Counted from the first letter of the stretch, positions 1 through 5,893 are shown. The stretch: 7,137 nt of DNA from Lysobacteraceae bacterium (GCA_020201235.1 JAIVHD010000025.1:1-7137); one strand, 5' to 3'. Notes: generated by a model not told the origin, from the sequence alone. Program-made: numbers and translations.

Positions 1-148
1 CATGCGGCTAATTAGGTAACACTCAGCCGTCGCACAAGCGTTGTGGGCAAGGCGCGCAAGCGCAGGACTGGCCCGAGCCAATTCAAGCGAGTGCAACGCA
101 GCCCACGGCGCTTGTGCGGCGGCTGAGTGTTACCTAATTAGCCGCATG
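1..148. repeat. 148-bp near-perfect palindromic element (MITE/REPIN-like)
   Basis: Bases 1-40 and 109-148 are inverted repeats with a single difference (T30 against G119, which would still pair as U-G in RNA). Pairing continues inward imperfectly (43-48 with 101-106) to a centre at 74/75, where TGGC (69-72) faces GCCA (77-80), so the whole element is symmetric. The outer part contains CTAATTAG, itself a palindrome. There is no room for a transposase, so it looks like a non-autonomous element (MITE) or a large REP-type hairpin. The left boundary coincides with the window edge, so it may extend further and a target duplication cannot be checked. It lies five bases beyond the last codon of the leftward operon and could end its transcripts. 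The family was not recognised. Confidence 0.8.
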
Positions 149-153
149 GCCCA

Positions 154-261
154 CTAGGGAACCTCTGAATCCTCAACGTACTGCCGGGCACGCCTGCGGT
201 CCGCCCGGTCGTCAAACGCCCCGGCTACAGGACCTGGCGGCGCCTCGCGACGTCGGTTCAT
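154..261 (-). CDS. 35-aa hypothetical ORF, possibly a truncated gene at the operon end
   Basis: The ATG overlaps the TGA of the glycosyltransferase gene as ATGA (258-261), the same coupling style used between the first two genes of this operon. The product begins MNRRREAPPGP and ends EDSEVP; it is rich in Arg, Asp and Ala, and has no signal peptide, membrane segment or recognisable domain. No Shine-Dalgarno is evident, so expression would rely on coupling. Its stop codon lies five bases from the palindromic element at 1-148. This could be a genuine tiny protein, the N-terminal stub of a next pathway gene cut by a rearrangement at the element, or a chance frame. The overlap is the main support. 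Confidence 0.35.
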   Translation of the reverse strand: MNRRREAPPGPVAGAFDDRADRRRARQYVEDSEVP

Positions 262-1019
262 GAATAGTCCGTGCCAGGCGAAGCGGCGTGAAATTTCGCC
301 CGATACCTGAGGCTGCGCCACAGCCCTTGCAGATAAAGCCCGCACAGCAGTATGCGCCCGGATATGAACCGGGTAATCTCCCAGACGTCCTTGCCCGCAC
401 GAAAGTAGCTGGGGCGGGCGTCGTCGCGGTAGACGCTGTCGATCGGCACCGCCACACAGGGGAAGCCGGCCCGCGCGCCGTCGACCAGCATGGCGGTTTC
501 GAACACAAAACCGTGACGGCGGCGAGTTGACGGCCGCACGGTCTCGAGCAGCCGACGTGGATAGACGCGAAAGCCGGTCTGACTGTCTGGAACGCGCTGG
601 CCACTGGCCCATGACACCCAGAAATCGGCGAAGTGGTTGGCGAAGCGCCGGATGTGCGGTTGGCCGCTGCGGTTGCGCAGCCGCGCGCCCAGTACGAGAT
701 GCTCGGGAAAGGCGTGTGCGGCGGCGACAAGTCGCGCGATATCTGCCGGGTCGTGCTGGCCGTCGCCGTCGAGCGTGATGATCAGGTCGGCCGCGCGTGC
801 CAGTGCGTGCTCGAAACCCGCTGCCAAGGCGGCGGCCTTGCCACCGGGCGTGGGTCGCCGGATCAGGTCTAGCGCCAGCCCGTCCAGCGCTGCGGTCGTC
901 TGGTCCTCGGAGCCGTCATCAATCACGATCACCCGGTCGACCTGATTGATGGCCGCACTGGCGACCGCGCGAATGGTGCGCGCTTCGTTGCGCGCGGGAA
1001 TGACGGCGAAAATCCTCAT
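258..1019 (-). CDS. Family 2 glycosyltransferase (aryl-polyene cluster type)
   Basis: A 253-aa GT-A fold glycosyltransferase of family 2. The N-terminus reads directly into the nucleotide-binding strand (MRIFAVIPARNE), followed by IDDGS at residues 33-37, the metal-binding DGDGQHD at 84-90, the acceptor-side motif DSQTGFRVYP at 145-154 and FETAMLV at 172-178. Length and motif order match the DPM1/polyprenol-phosphate transferase-like GT2 proteins often found in aryl polyene clusters, where they are presumed to glycosylate the lipid or the polyene carrier; the actual donor and acceptor are unknown. No clear membrane anchor is seen, but residues 222-238 are hydrophobic and could touch the membrane. 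The frame is open upstream to 1226, but that part reads as a shadow of the preceding gene. The start at 1019 lies in the second copy of a 20-bp tandem repeat, 16 bases after the upstream stop, and has only a poorly spaced AGGG before it. Confidence 0.88.
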   Translation of the reverse strand: MRIFAVIPARNEARTIRAVASAAINQVDRVIVIDDGSEDQTTAALDGLALDLIRRPTPGGKAAALAAGFEHALARAADLIITLDGDGQHDPADIARLVAAAHAFPEHLVLGARLRNRSGQPHIRRFANHFADFWVSWASGQRVPDSQTGFRVYPRRLLETVRPSTRRRHGFVFETAMLVDGARAGFPCVAVPIDSVYRDDARPSYFRAGKDVWEITRFISGRILLCGLYLQGLWRSLRYRAKFHAASPGTDYS

Positions 1020-1053
1020 GCCCTGATCTTTTCCCTCATGCCCTGATCTTTTC
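1014..1053. repeat. Perfect 20-bp tandem duplication at a gene junction
   Basis: Bases 1014-1033 and 1034-1053 are identical. Each copy carries, on the minus strand, the sequence ending GCATGAGG, so both contain an ATGA stop/start overlap. One copy ends the ketosynthase-like gene (TGA at 1038-1036) and the other holds the ATG of the glycosyltransferase gene (1019-1017). Removing one copy would restore a direct 4-bp ATGA overlap of the two genes, the arrangement still seen between the two ketosynthase genes. Confidence 0.95.
1016..1039 (-). CDS. 7-codon micro-ORF bridging two ATGA overlaps
   Basis: The ATG at 1039-1037 overlaps the stop of the ketosynthase-like gene and reads MREKIRA. It stops with TGA at 1018-1016, which overlaps the ATG of the glycosyltransferase gene. 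It is created by the 20-bp tandem duplication and copies the C-terminal residues EKIRA of the gene before it. If ribosomes reinitiate at the first ATGA, this frame would carry them exactly to the second one. Translation is inferred, not shown. Confidence 0.35.
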   Translation of the reverse strand: MREKIRA

Positions 1054-1830
1054 GATGTGCAGCCCGGAGCCGCATTCGGCGGCCATTGTAATCGCCGCCG
1101 GACCGGTTCCAGCCAGCAGTGCCAGTAACGGCAACAGCCGCGCCGCCGGGTTGTCGGCCATTCGTTCGAGCAGTGCTGCGGGCAGGTCCGGATGCTGGTT
1201 TCTCGCATTGCTCGCGCGCAGGGCAAGATGGGCCAATGAATGGTTCTTGGTCGAGGGTGCGGAGATCAGCAGCGCGGCACTGAATGGCTGGCGTACCGGC
1301 CACACGCGGGTGAGCGGGCCCTGGCCGTAGTCGTCATAGACCACCAGCAGAACCGGCCCGGAACCCGTTGCGGCCCGTGTCGACGCCTCGATCAGGCCGG
1401 CCACTGCGCTGTCGTTCCAGCCCGAGACAGCCGTCACATCGGCGAACGCGCCGGTGCCAATGGACCAGTAGCCGGCCGCCGCGTTGTGAACCGAGTTGTG
1501 AAATCGGGTCGGGGATAACGGCTGCGAACATTCTGCCAGGGTGCGGCACATGTAATCGGCAAGTTCGGCATCCCCCATTGCAGAGCTGAACACCGCCGCC
1601 GGGCGATCCGGCGAGATTTCGGCCATGGCGCAAGCCTGCTCGGCCGCGGCGAAACTCAGCCTGACGGTTGCCGGGGCACGCCGTCGTTCGCGCGGTGACA
1701 ACAGCGAGGTCTGGGGCAGTTCGTGCTCGCTCGAAAGTGGCTCGCCGTCAAGAACTGCTCGCAGCCCGTTCCAGTCGGGGATGCCGGGGGCCGAGATCCC
1801 CACGCCCAGAATGTCGATCTTGATGCTCAT
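1036..1830 (-). CDS. Ketosynthase-like chain-length factor (ApeC-type, no active-site Cys)
   Basis: A 264-aa protein with only the N-terminal half of a ketosynthase fold, resembling the beta-ketoacyl synthase-like N-terminal family used as chain-length-factor partner in aryl polyene and xanthomonadin clusters. The strongest marker is SPTRFHNSVHNAAAGYWSI at residues 106-124. Where a ketosynthase has its nucleophile (TACSSS), this protein reads AVSGWNDSA at 134-142, so the Cys is missing. The His-containing C-terminal motifs are absent too. It is therefore expected to be non-catalytic and to form a heterodimer with the preceding ketosynthase, shaping the acyl tunnel and chain length, as described for the ApeO-ApeC pair. 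The start is well supported: GGAG lies a few bases before the ATG, and ATGA overlaps the upstream stop (1827-1830). The last residues, EKIRA, lie inside the tandem duplication. Confidence 0.85.
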   Translation of the reverse strand: MSIKIDILGVGISAPGIPDWNGLRAVLDGEPLSSEHELPQTSLLSPRERRRAPATVRLSFAAAEQACAMAEISPDRPAAVFSSAMGDAELADYMCRTLAECSQPLSPTRFHNSVHNAAAGYWSIGTGAFADVTAVSGWNDSAVAGLIEASTRAATGSGPVLLVVYDDYGQGPLTRVWPVRQPFSAALLISAPSTKNHSLAHLALRASNARNQHPDLPAALLERMADNPAARLLPLLALLAGTGPAAITMAAECGSGLHIEKIRA

Positions 1831-2993
1831 GGTGCTCCGAACAGCAAGCTGCAGTTGCTGCCGCCAAACCCAAACGAGTTGCTCAGCACGATCCTGACTG
1901 ACGCTGGTCGCGCCTGGCGCAGGATGAAGTCCGACCAGTCCCGTTCGGGCTCGACGCAGTTCAGGCTGGCCGGAATTCTCTGGTCGGTGATGGCCAACAG
2001 GCTGAATACCGACTCGACGATACCGGCCGCGCCCAGCGTATGTCCGGTCCAGGCCTTGGTTGAAACCGCCGGGGGCGGGGTGCCGAACACGTGCCGCAAG
2101 GCACCGGCCTCGATGCGATCGTTCATCGGCGTGGCGGTGCCGTGGCAGTTGATGTGATCCACCTCAGCCGGCTCCAGCCCGGCGCTGGCGAGTGCGGTCT
2201 GCATTGCAGAAATGGCACCGCGCCCCTCGGGATGGGGCGCGGCCATGTGCCAGGCGTCAGAGGTTTCGCCCCAGCCCAGCAAGCGTCCGATCGAATTTGA
2301 TGGGTCGGACTCAAGCACTGCAAACCCTGCCGCCTCGCCCAGATTCAGGCCATTACGATCGCGATCAAACGGCCGGCAGGGTTGTTGCGAAACCAGCTCC
2401 AGTGAATTAAAACCGTGGAGCACTGAAAGGCAAAGACTGTCCACGCCCCCAACCACGGCGGCGTCGGCCAAACCGGCATCGATCAGCCGGGCGGCACTGG
2501 CGAATACCTTGGCGCTGGACGAGCAGGCCGTAGAGATCGTCATCACCGGTCCGGCCAGTCCCAGCGTCTCGGCCACAAAGCGCGTCGAGGTGTGCGGGTT
2601 GTGGGCCAGCCGGCTGCCGAAGCGGTTCGAATGCTCAGGCTGTCGGTAGGCCTGCTCGGATTGCTCGATCCCGGCCGTACTGGTGCCCAGAACGCAGGCG
2701 ACGCGTTCGGCACCGAATCGTTTTCGCACAGACGCGACCCGGGCTGCGAACCCGTCCTGCTCCAGTCCGAGCAGCGCGAGTCTGTTGTTGCGGCACTCGT
2801 AATCACGCATCGATGGCGCGATGGGTACACGCTCTACGCCGTCAACCCGGCCGATCCACGTGCTCAGATTGCAGTCGGCGAAGTCGTTGGCGCGCAATCC
2901 GCTGGCCTGCGCGTACAGCGATCTTCGGATGGCGTCGAGGCCAGCACCGGCCGCGCAGGTTACTGTCATTGCTGATATGTGCAAAGCTTGCAT
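1827..2993 (-). CDS. Beta-ketoacyl-ACP synthase (FabF-like, aryl polyene ApeO-type)
   Basis: A complete 388-aa condensing enzyme of the KAS II (FabF) fold. The nucleophile Cys157 sits in TACSSSAKV, His284 in NCHGTATPMND, Lys313 and His318 in STKAWTGHTLGAAG, and the C-terminal gating loop SFGFGGSN is at 373-380. This is the full Cys-His-His set for decarboxylative Claisen condensation of malonyl-ACP with a growing acyl-ACP in the cytoplasm. The N-terminus (ISAMTVTCAAGAGLDAIR) and VLGTSTAGIEQSE at 101-113 resemble aryl polyene ketosynthases rather than housekeeping FabF. It is first in a leftward operon, overlapping the chain-length-factor-like gene by 4 bp, which supports co-translation of a heterodimer. 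The ATG at 2993 has a weak ribosome site; Met9 is an alternative, but the early hydrophobic strand favours the longer form. A promoter lies about 40 bases upstream. Confidence 0.9.
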   Translation of the reverse strand: MQALHISAMTVTCAAGAGLDAIRRSLYAQASGLRANDFADCNLSTWIGRVDGVERVPIAPSMRDYECRNNRLALLGLEQDGFAARVASVRKRFGAERVACVLGTSTAGIEQSEQAYRQPEHSNRFGSRLAHNPHTSTRFVAETLGLAGPVMTISTACSSSAKVFASAARLIDAGLADAAVVGGVDSLCLSVLHGFNSLELVSQQPCRPFDRDRNGLNLGEAAGFAVLESDPSNSIGRLLGWGETSDAWHMAAPHPEGRGAISAMQTALASAGLEPAEVDHINCHGTATPMNDRIEAGALRHVFGTPPPAVSTKAWTGHTLGAAGIVESVFSLLAITDQRIPASLNCVEPERDWSDFILRQARPASVRIVLSNSFGFGGSNCSLLFGAP

Positions 2994-3040
2994 TGATCAC
3001 TGATTTGCCGACGGTGAATTCCGGGCATCCGAAAGCCGGG

Positions 3041-3069
3041 AGTATAGAAGGATTGCCGCTAGCTCGCAA
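3041..3069 (-). promoter_or_regulatory. Predicted sigma70 promoter of the ketosynthase operon
   Basis: On the minus strand TTGCGA (3069-3064) and TATACT (3046-3041) are separated by exactly 17 bases. The -10 matches the consensus at five of six positions and the -35 at four of six. Transcription would begin near 3034, giving a leader of about 40 bases before the ATG at 2993. It implies that the ketosynthase gene is the first gene of its transcript. Confidence 0.55.
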
Positions 3070-3095
3070 CTCAGCTGCCCGCCGGTTGGTTCACT

Positions 3096-3104
3096 TGATA
3101 TGAT
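3096..3104 (+). promoter_or_regulatory. Extended -10 element directly before the YdcF-like gene
   Basis: The sequence TGATATGAT contains a TGn extension followed by TATGAT (five of six to the -10 consensus). It ends six bases before the ATG at 3111, so transcription would start at or next to the A of the start codon. No Shine-Dalgarno is seen before this ATG and no good -35 lies 16-18 bases upstream, as is typical for extended -10 promoters. This suggests a leaderless transcript, but the evidence is one short motif. Confidence 0.35.
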
Positions 3105-3110
3105 CTAACG

Positions 3111-3791
3111 ATGAAATCGGCACTCAGCGGTTCCGCCTTGAGATCTATCCGTGACGTCATGGGCGACTCGGCATTGCGCGAATCGTTGGCTGTTAGTTTG
3201 GTGGTGGCGCTGGCCAGCGGCGGACTGGCAGTTCTGCTGGCATGGCTATGGGTGCTTCGGCATGCGCTTGTTCACAACGGCTGCCCGCCGGTCGACTGGC
3301 TGGTGATTTGCGGTCACTCCCTGAACAGCGCCCAGCCGTCGTCCGAATATCGATCGCGCCTTGCGTGTGCCGAGGTTTTGGCGGTGAAACATTTGCAGAT
3401 GCAGTTGTTTTTGACGGGTGGCGGTACGCCTTCCGAAGCGGTGGTTGGCCGGGACTGGCTGGTTCAGCGGGGACGCGTGGAGAGTACGCGGCTGGCTCTT
3501 GAAACAAGTTCCCGGGACACATTTGAAAATCTGCGTCAGGTTCGCACGCTGCTTCCCGCCTGCGACAGTTTGGCGATATTGAGCAGCCGCTATCATTTGG
3601 GTCGCCTCAGGCTGTATGCATCGCAACTCAGTTTGCAGGCGGCCCTGGTGCCGGCCGAGAGCGCCTGGTATCCGACGCCGCGCAATCTGGCGGTGAGTCT
3701 GCGTGAGGCGGCATTCGTCTGCTGGTTTGTCACCGGCCGGTTGTGGGCACGATTGGCGCGACGGCAGCGATTGTTGTCCATGATGCGTTGA
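3111..3791 (+). CDS. YdcF/SanA/ElyC-family (DUF218) membrane-anchored protein
   Basis: A 226-aa protein with one hydrophobic N-terminal segment (about residues 27-49) followed by a DUF218 domain. Family markers are DWLVICGHSL at 62-71, the glycine turn LTGGGTPSEA at 101-110, the acidic motif ETSSRDTFENL at 131-141 and SSRYHLGRLR at 158-167. The usual family pattern (SxDTxEN and SxxxHxxR) is present, so the fold is probably intact. Family members (E. coli SanA, ElyC and YdcF) are linked to envelope integrity and peptidoglycan or lipid-carrier metabolism, but no reaction is firmly known; the topology here suggests an inner-membrane anchor with the domain outside. It is divergent from the ketosynthase operon, with 117 bases between the starts. 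The ATG lacks a Shine-Dalgarno. The stop is followed immediately, in the same frame, by a methyltransferase remnant. Confidence 0.8.
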   Translation: MKSALSGSALRSIRDVMGDSALRESLAVSLVVALASGGLAVLLAWLWVLRHALVHNGCPPVDWLVICGHSLNSAQPSSEYRSRLACAEVLAVKHLQMQLFLTGGGTPSEAVVGRDWLVQRGRVESTRLALETSSRDTFENLRQVRTLLPACDSLAILSSRYHLGRLRLYASQLSLQAALVPAESAWYPTPRNLAVSLREAAFVCWFVTGRLWARLARRQRLLSMMR

Positions 3792-3794
3792 CGA

Positions 3795-4013
3795 GTGGAG
3801 CGTTTTTACTTGCGCGGGGTGGTGCCGCAAATCACCCGCATCTTCCGCCGTTCCCCGGAGGCCCAGGTGCTGATGCGTTATTACTGGGATACGATCGAGC
3901 ATTGTGTGCCACCCGAGACAATTCTCTCGGCTCTGGACCAGACCGGCTTTGAGCAGGTGCAGTGGAATACACAATGGGGCATACTTTCCGAGTACACAGG
4001 TATTGCCCGCTAA
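3795..4013 (+). pseudogene. C-terminal remnant of a UbiE-like SAM-dependent methyltransferase
   Basis: An open frame of 72 codons, starting at the latest at GTG 3795 and ending TAA. It contains RYYWDTIEHCVPPETILSAL at 28-47 and GFEQVQW...GILSEYTG near the end, which I recognise as the typical C-terminal segment of class I UbiE/COQ5-like methyltransferases. The SAM-binding Rossmann half (VLDxGxGxG and later motifs) is absent; that position is occupied by the YdcF-like gene. The frame is the same as that of the YdcF-like gene, separated only by TGA and one codon. The simplest reading is that a deletion fused the tail of a methyltransferase gene to this locus. Aryl polyene clusters often include such a methyltransferase, so this may be a lost cluster gene. 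Translation on its own would not give an active enzyme. Confidence 0.6.
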
Positions 4014-4040
4014 CGGGCCCACTCCAGGGCGACTGCCCTG
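4005..4040 (+). other. Two small tandem hairpins before the hydrolase gene
   Basis: GCCCG (4005-4009) pairs with CGGGC (4014-4018) around the stop codon of the methyltransferase remnant. CAGGGC (4025-4030) then pairs with GCCCTG (4035-4040) over a four-base loop. Neither is followed by a T-run, so they are not classical intrinsic terminators. They could slow transcription or protect the downstream message. Confidence 0.3.
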
Positions 4041-4069
4041 CGGCCAAACCGATCTACGGAGAAGTGCAG

Positions 4070-4813
4070 ATGAGAGTCGGATACATCCTGCTAAGCCTGT
4101 TAATGTCGAGCGGCTGCTCGCTTTTTGTACCCAAAGCCACAGTACCGATATCGGTTGACTCGGCTCAACAGGATCGCGAATCCGATACGCTCATCGTCAT
4201 GCTGCCTGGCCGGCGCAGCGGCGAAGGTGACTTCCGGCAACAGGGTTTTTTTGATCTGGTCCGGGATAAGGGCATGGATGTCCTTTCCGTCGACGGTCAT
4301 TTCGGTTATTACATGAACCGATCCATCACCAAGCGTCTGCATGAAGATGTCATCAAACCTGCGCGCGAACAGGGCTATACACAAATCTGGTTAATGGGCA
4401 TTTCACTGGGCGGCTTCGGCGCGATTCTCTACGCCGAGGATTACCCGGAGTGTGTTGACGGAATGTTCCTGCTGGCACCCTTTACCGGCGACGAGAAAAT
4501 CAGCGAAGAAATCCGCAATGATGGCGGCCTCCTCGCCTGGAACAGAGAATTCGATTCCGGCAAGGATTATGAGCGGCGGACATGGCGCCGGCTGCAAATT
4601 GAAATCAGCAGGCAGGATCCACCACACGTGGTGCTGGCTTACGGCATTAGTGATCGTTTTGCCGATGCCAATGCCGTCATCGCTGAGGCCCTGCCCGACT
4701 CACATGTATTCACTGTGGAAGGCGGGCATAACTGGGATGCGTGGAAGCCGCTCTGGCAAAATATTCTGGACGCTGGTTTCCCGCAGCGCATCAGCAGTTC
4801 CTCCATGGATTGA
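4070..4813 (+). CDS. Lipoprotein alpha/beta hydrolase
   Basis: A 247-aa predicted lipoprotein. The start ATG 4070 is chosen because GGAGAAG lies five bases upstream and the protein then opens with a lipoprotein signal (MRVGYILLSLLMSSGC), with Cys16 as lipidation site. The frame is open 36 codons further upstream, but that segment lacks signal character and overlaps the methyltransferase remnant. The mature part has an alpha/beta hydrolase layout: LIVMLPGR at 41-48 (oxyanion-side strand), the nucleophile elbow GISLGGFG at 110-117 with Ser112, Asp195 in AYGISDRFAD, and His220 in VEGGHNWDAW. It should be an esterase or related acyl hydrolase acting in the periplasm or outer membrane; Asp at the position after Cys (a retention signal) is not present, so outer-membrane sorting is likely. 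The substrate is unknown. The visible triad suggests an active enzyme. Confidence 0.85.
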   Translation: MRVGYILLSLLMSSGCSLFVPKATVPISVDSAQQDRESDTLIVMLPGRRSGEGDFRQQGFFDLVRDKGMDVLSVDGHFGYYMNRSITKRLHEDVIKPAREQGYTQIWLMGISLGGFGAILYAEDYPECVDGMFLLAPFTGDEKISEEIRNDGGLLAWNREFDSGKDYERRTWRRLQIEISRQDPPHVVLAYGISDRFADANAVIAEALPDSHVFTVEGGHNWDAWKPLWQNILDAGFPQRISSSSMD

Positions 4814-4847
4814 TTGATGCGCTGAACAATCCGTGAAAGCGTTGCGG

Positions 4848-5552
4848 TCAGTCGGTCTGGAGCAACAGCCCGTCCAGCGCTTCACGGATGCCGTCGGGTT
4901 CAACCCAGGGCTGGGTCAGAACCACATTGCCGCGCCTGTCGATGACGAATGCAGCAGAAGGTGCGGCACCGAAGGCGCGCCAGGCCTGGTCATCCATTGC
5001 GTCGACCACGACCAGGTCGCTTCGCGCCAGTTCACGGGTCGATTGGGCCGCCTGGGCAATGCGCGCGTCAACATTGCCGGGTTGCGGAACCCGGGTGTTG
5101 GTAATCCAGTTAAAGAAGCTCAGCCATTCTTCGTCGCGGTACGGGCTGGGCGCGCCAACCGGATGCGCTTCGATCGTATAGACCACCACAAAATCGACCC
5201 GATCCTGATAGGTTTCTTGCAGTTGGGACATATCGAAACGCCGATAACGATAGACCGGGCAGGAGTGGGAACCAAGCTGCAAAACCACCGGACGGCGACC
5301 AAACAGCTCGACAAGCGCAACCTCGGAGCCATCCAGTTTCCGAACGGTCGCGTTCGGCGCCTGCTGGCCCGGTTGCGGTGCCTGGTGCTTGAAATGCGCC
5401 AGATCGTCGCCGGCCTCGGTGGGGAACCAAAGGGCGCAGCCACCAATTAACCCAACCATGGCGAGGCACGCCACCAGTCGAGTAACGGATCCAACCACTT
5501 TGAGCCGGATGTCGGTCTGGCCCATCATTGACATGCCCACAATTTCATTCAT
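4848..5552 (-). CDS. Deiodinase/redoxin-like lipoprotein (thioredoxin fold, Cys active site)
   Basis: A 234-aa predicted lipoprotein of the thioredoxin superfamily. From ATG 5552 the signal hydrophobic core LVACLAMVGLIGGC ends at Cys39. The domain then shows LDGSEVALVELFG (73-85), the active-site segment LQLGSHSCPVYRYR (91-104) with Cys98, and FVVVYTIEAHPVG (121-133). GSxxCP followed by VYxxEAH is the pattern of iodothyronine-deiodinase-like redoxins, with Cys where animal enzymes have selenocysteine. Bacterial members are better viewed as peroxiredoxin-like thiol oxidoreductases of unknown substrate. A second resolving Cys is not visible in the mature domain, so turnover would need an external thiol. 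The start is uncertain: the frame is open to GTG 5579, and ATGs also occur at 5534, 5528 and 5525; 5552 has a G-rich upstream stretch. It converges with the hydrolase gene, leaving only 34 bases between the stops. Confidence 0.78.
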   Translation of the reverse strand: MNEIVGMSMMGQTDIRLKVVGSVTRLVACLAMVGLIGGCALWFPTEAGDDLAHFKHQAPQPGQQAPNATVRKLDGSEVALVELFGRRPVVLQLGSHSCPVYRYRRFDMSQLQETYQDRVDFVVVYTIEAHPVGAPSPYRDEEWLSFFNWITNTRVPQPGNVDARIAQAAQSTRELARSDLVVVDAMDDQAWRAFGAAPSAAFVIDRRGNVVLTQPWVEPDGIREALDGLLLQTD

Positions 5553-5893
5553 ACCTGACCCCGGATTTCGCTGTTGCACAACGCAGAATTGACCGGATCA
5601 TGTTGCTTCTGCTTTCAATCTGGATTATTCACCACCGTGCCGTCGCGAGGGCCGACAGGCCTTGTGGCCGGGGCCTTTCGCGACCGAGTGCACCGAAAGC
5701 GTACTGACCCGGATGGTCGATAACGACCGGTGCGGATGCTCGACCAAGCGAAGCGCCCTGGCCGCAGGACGTGACGGTCCCCCAGCCGGAATTATGGTGA
5801 GCAAGTTGGCTTCAAGACTGGGCCGCGGTCTGCATCCGGATGACTTGACCCGGATCCTCAAAGCATTTCCCGTGTATTGGGCTGAGTGCCTGG
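5553..5893. other. About 340-bp intergenic region with a long imperfect hairpin
   Basis: No convincing gene lies here. A plus-strand frame open from 5662 to 6012 overlaps the end of the cupin gene and shows no recognisable domain; a minus-strand frame at 5625-5861 is also featureless. The main structure is an imperfect hairpin at 5642-5684: GTCGCGA pairs with TCGCGAC at the base, then two inner GGCC/GGCC pairings, and a TTGT loop. A smaller one, GGTCG-ATAA-CGACC, is at 5715-5728. The region precedes the deiodinase-like gene and could hold its leader, a small RNA or decayed coding sequence. No clear promoter was found. Confidence 0.5.

Noticed and set aside
1020..1226. Upstream extension of the glycosyltransferase frame
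   Set aside because: It overlaps the end of the ketosynthase-like gene, gives a Cys/Arg/Trp-rich nonsense N-terminus, and GT2 proteins start at the MRIFAVIPA strand.
3789..3791. TGA of the YdcF-like gene read as selenocysteine to join the methyltransferase tail
   Set aside because: No SECIS-like stem-loop is evident after it, and both family length and the missing SAM-binding half fit a normal stop followed by a remnant.
3246..4022. Minus-strand open frame of 258 codons
   Set aside because: It runs antisense to the YdcF-like gene and the methyltransferase remnant and has no domain character, while the plus strand shows clear family motifs.
4814..4847. Possible bidirectional terminator between the convergent genes
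   Set aside because: Only a weak ATTG/CAAT pairing is present, with no GC-rich stem or T-run.
4833..5450. Plus-strand open frame of 205 codons
   Set aside because: It is antisense to the deiodinase-like lipoprotein, whose frame has a signal peptide and active-site motifs; the plus product has none.
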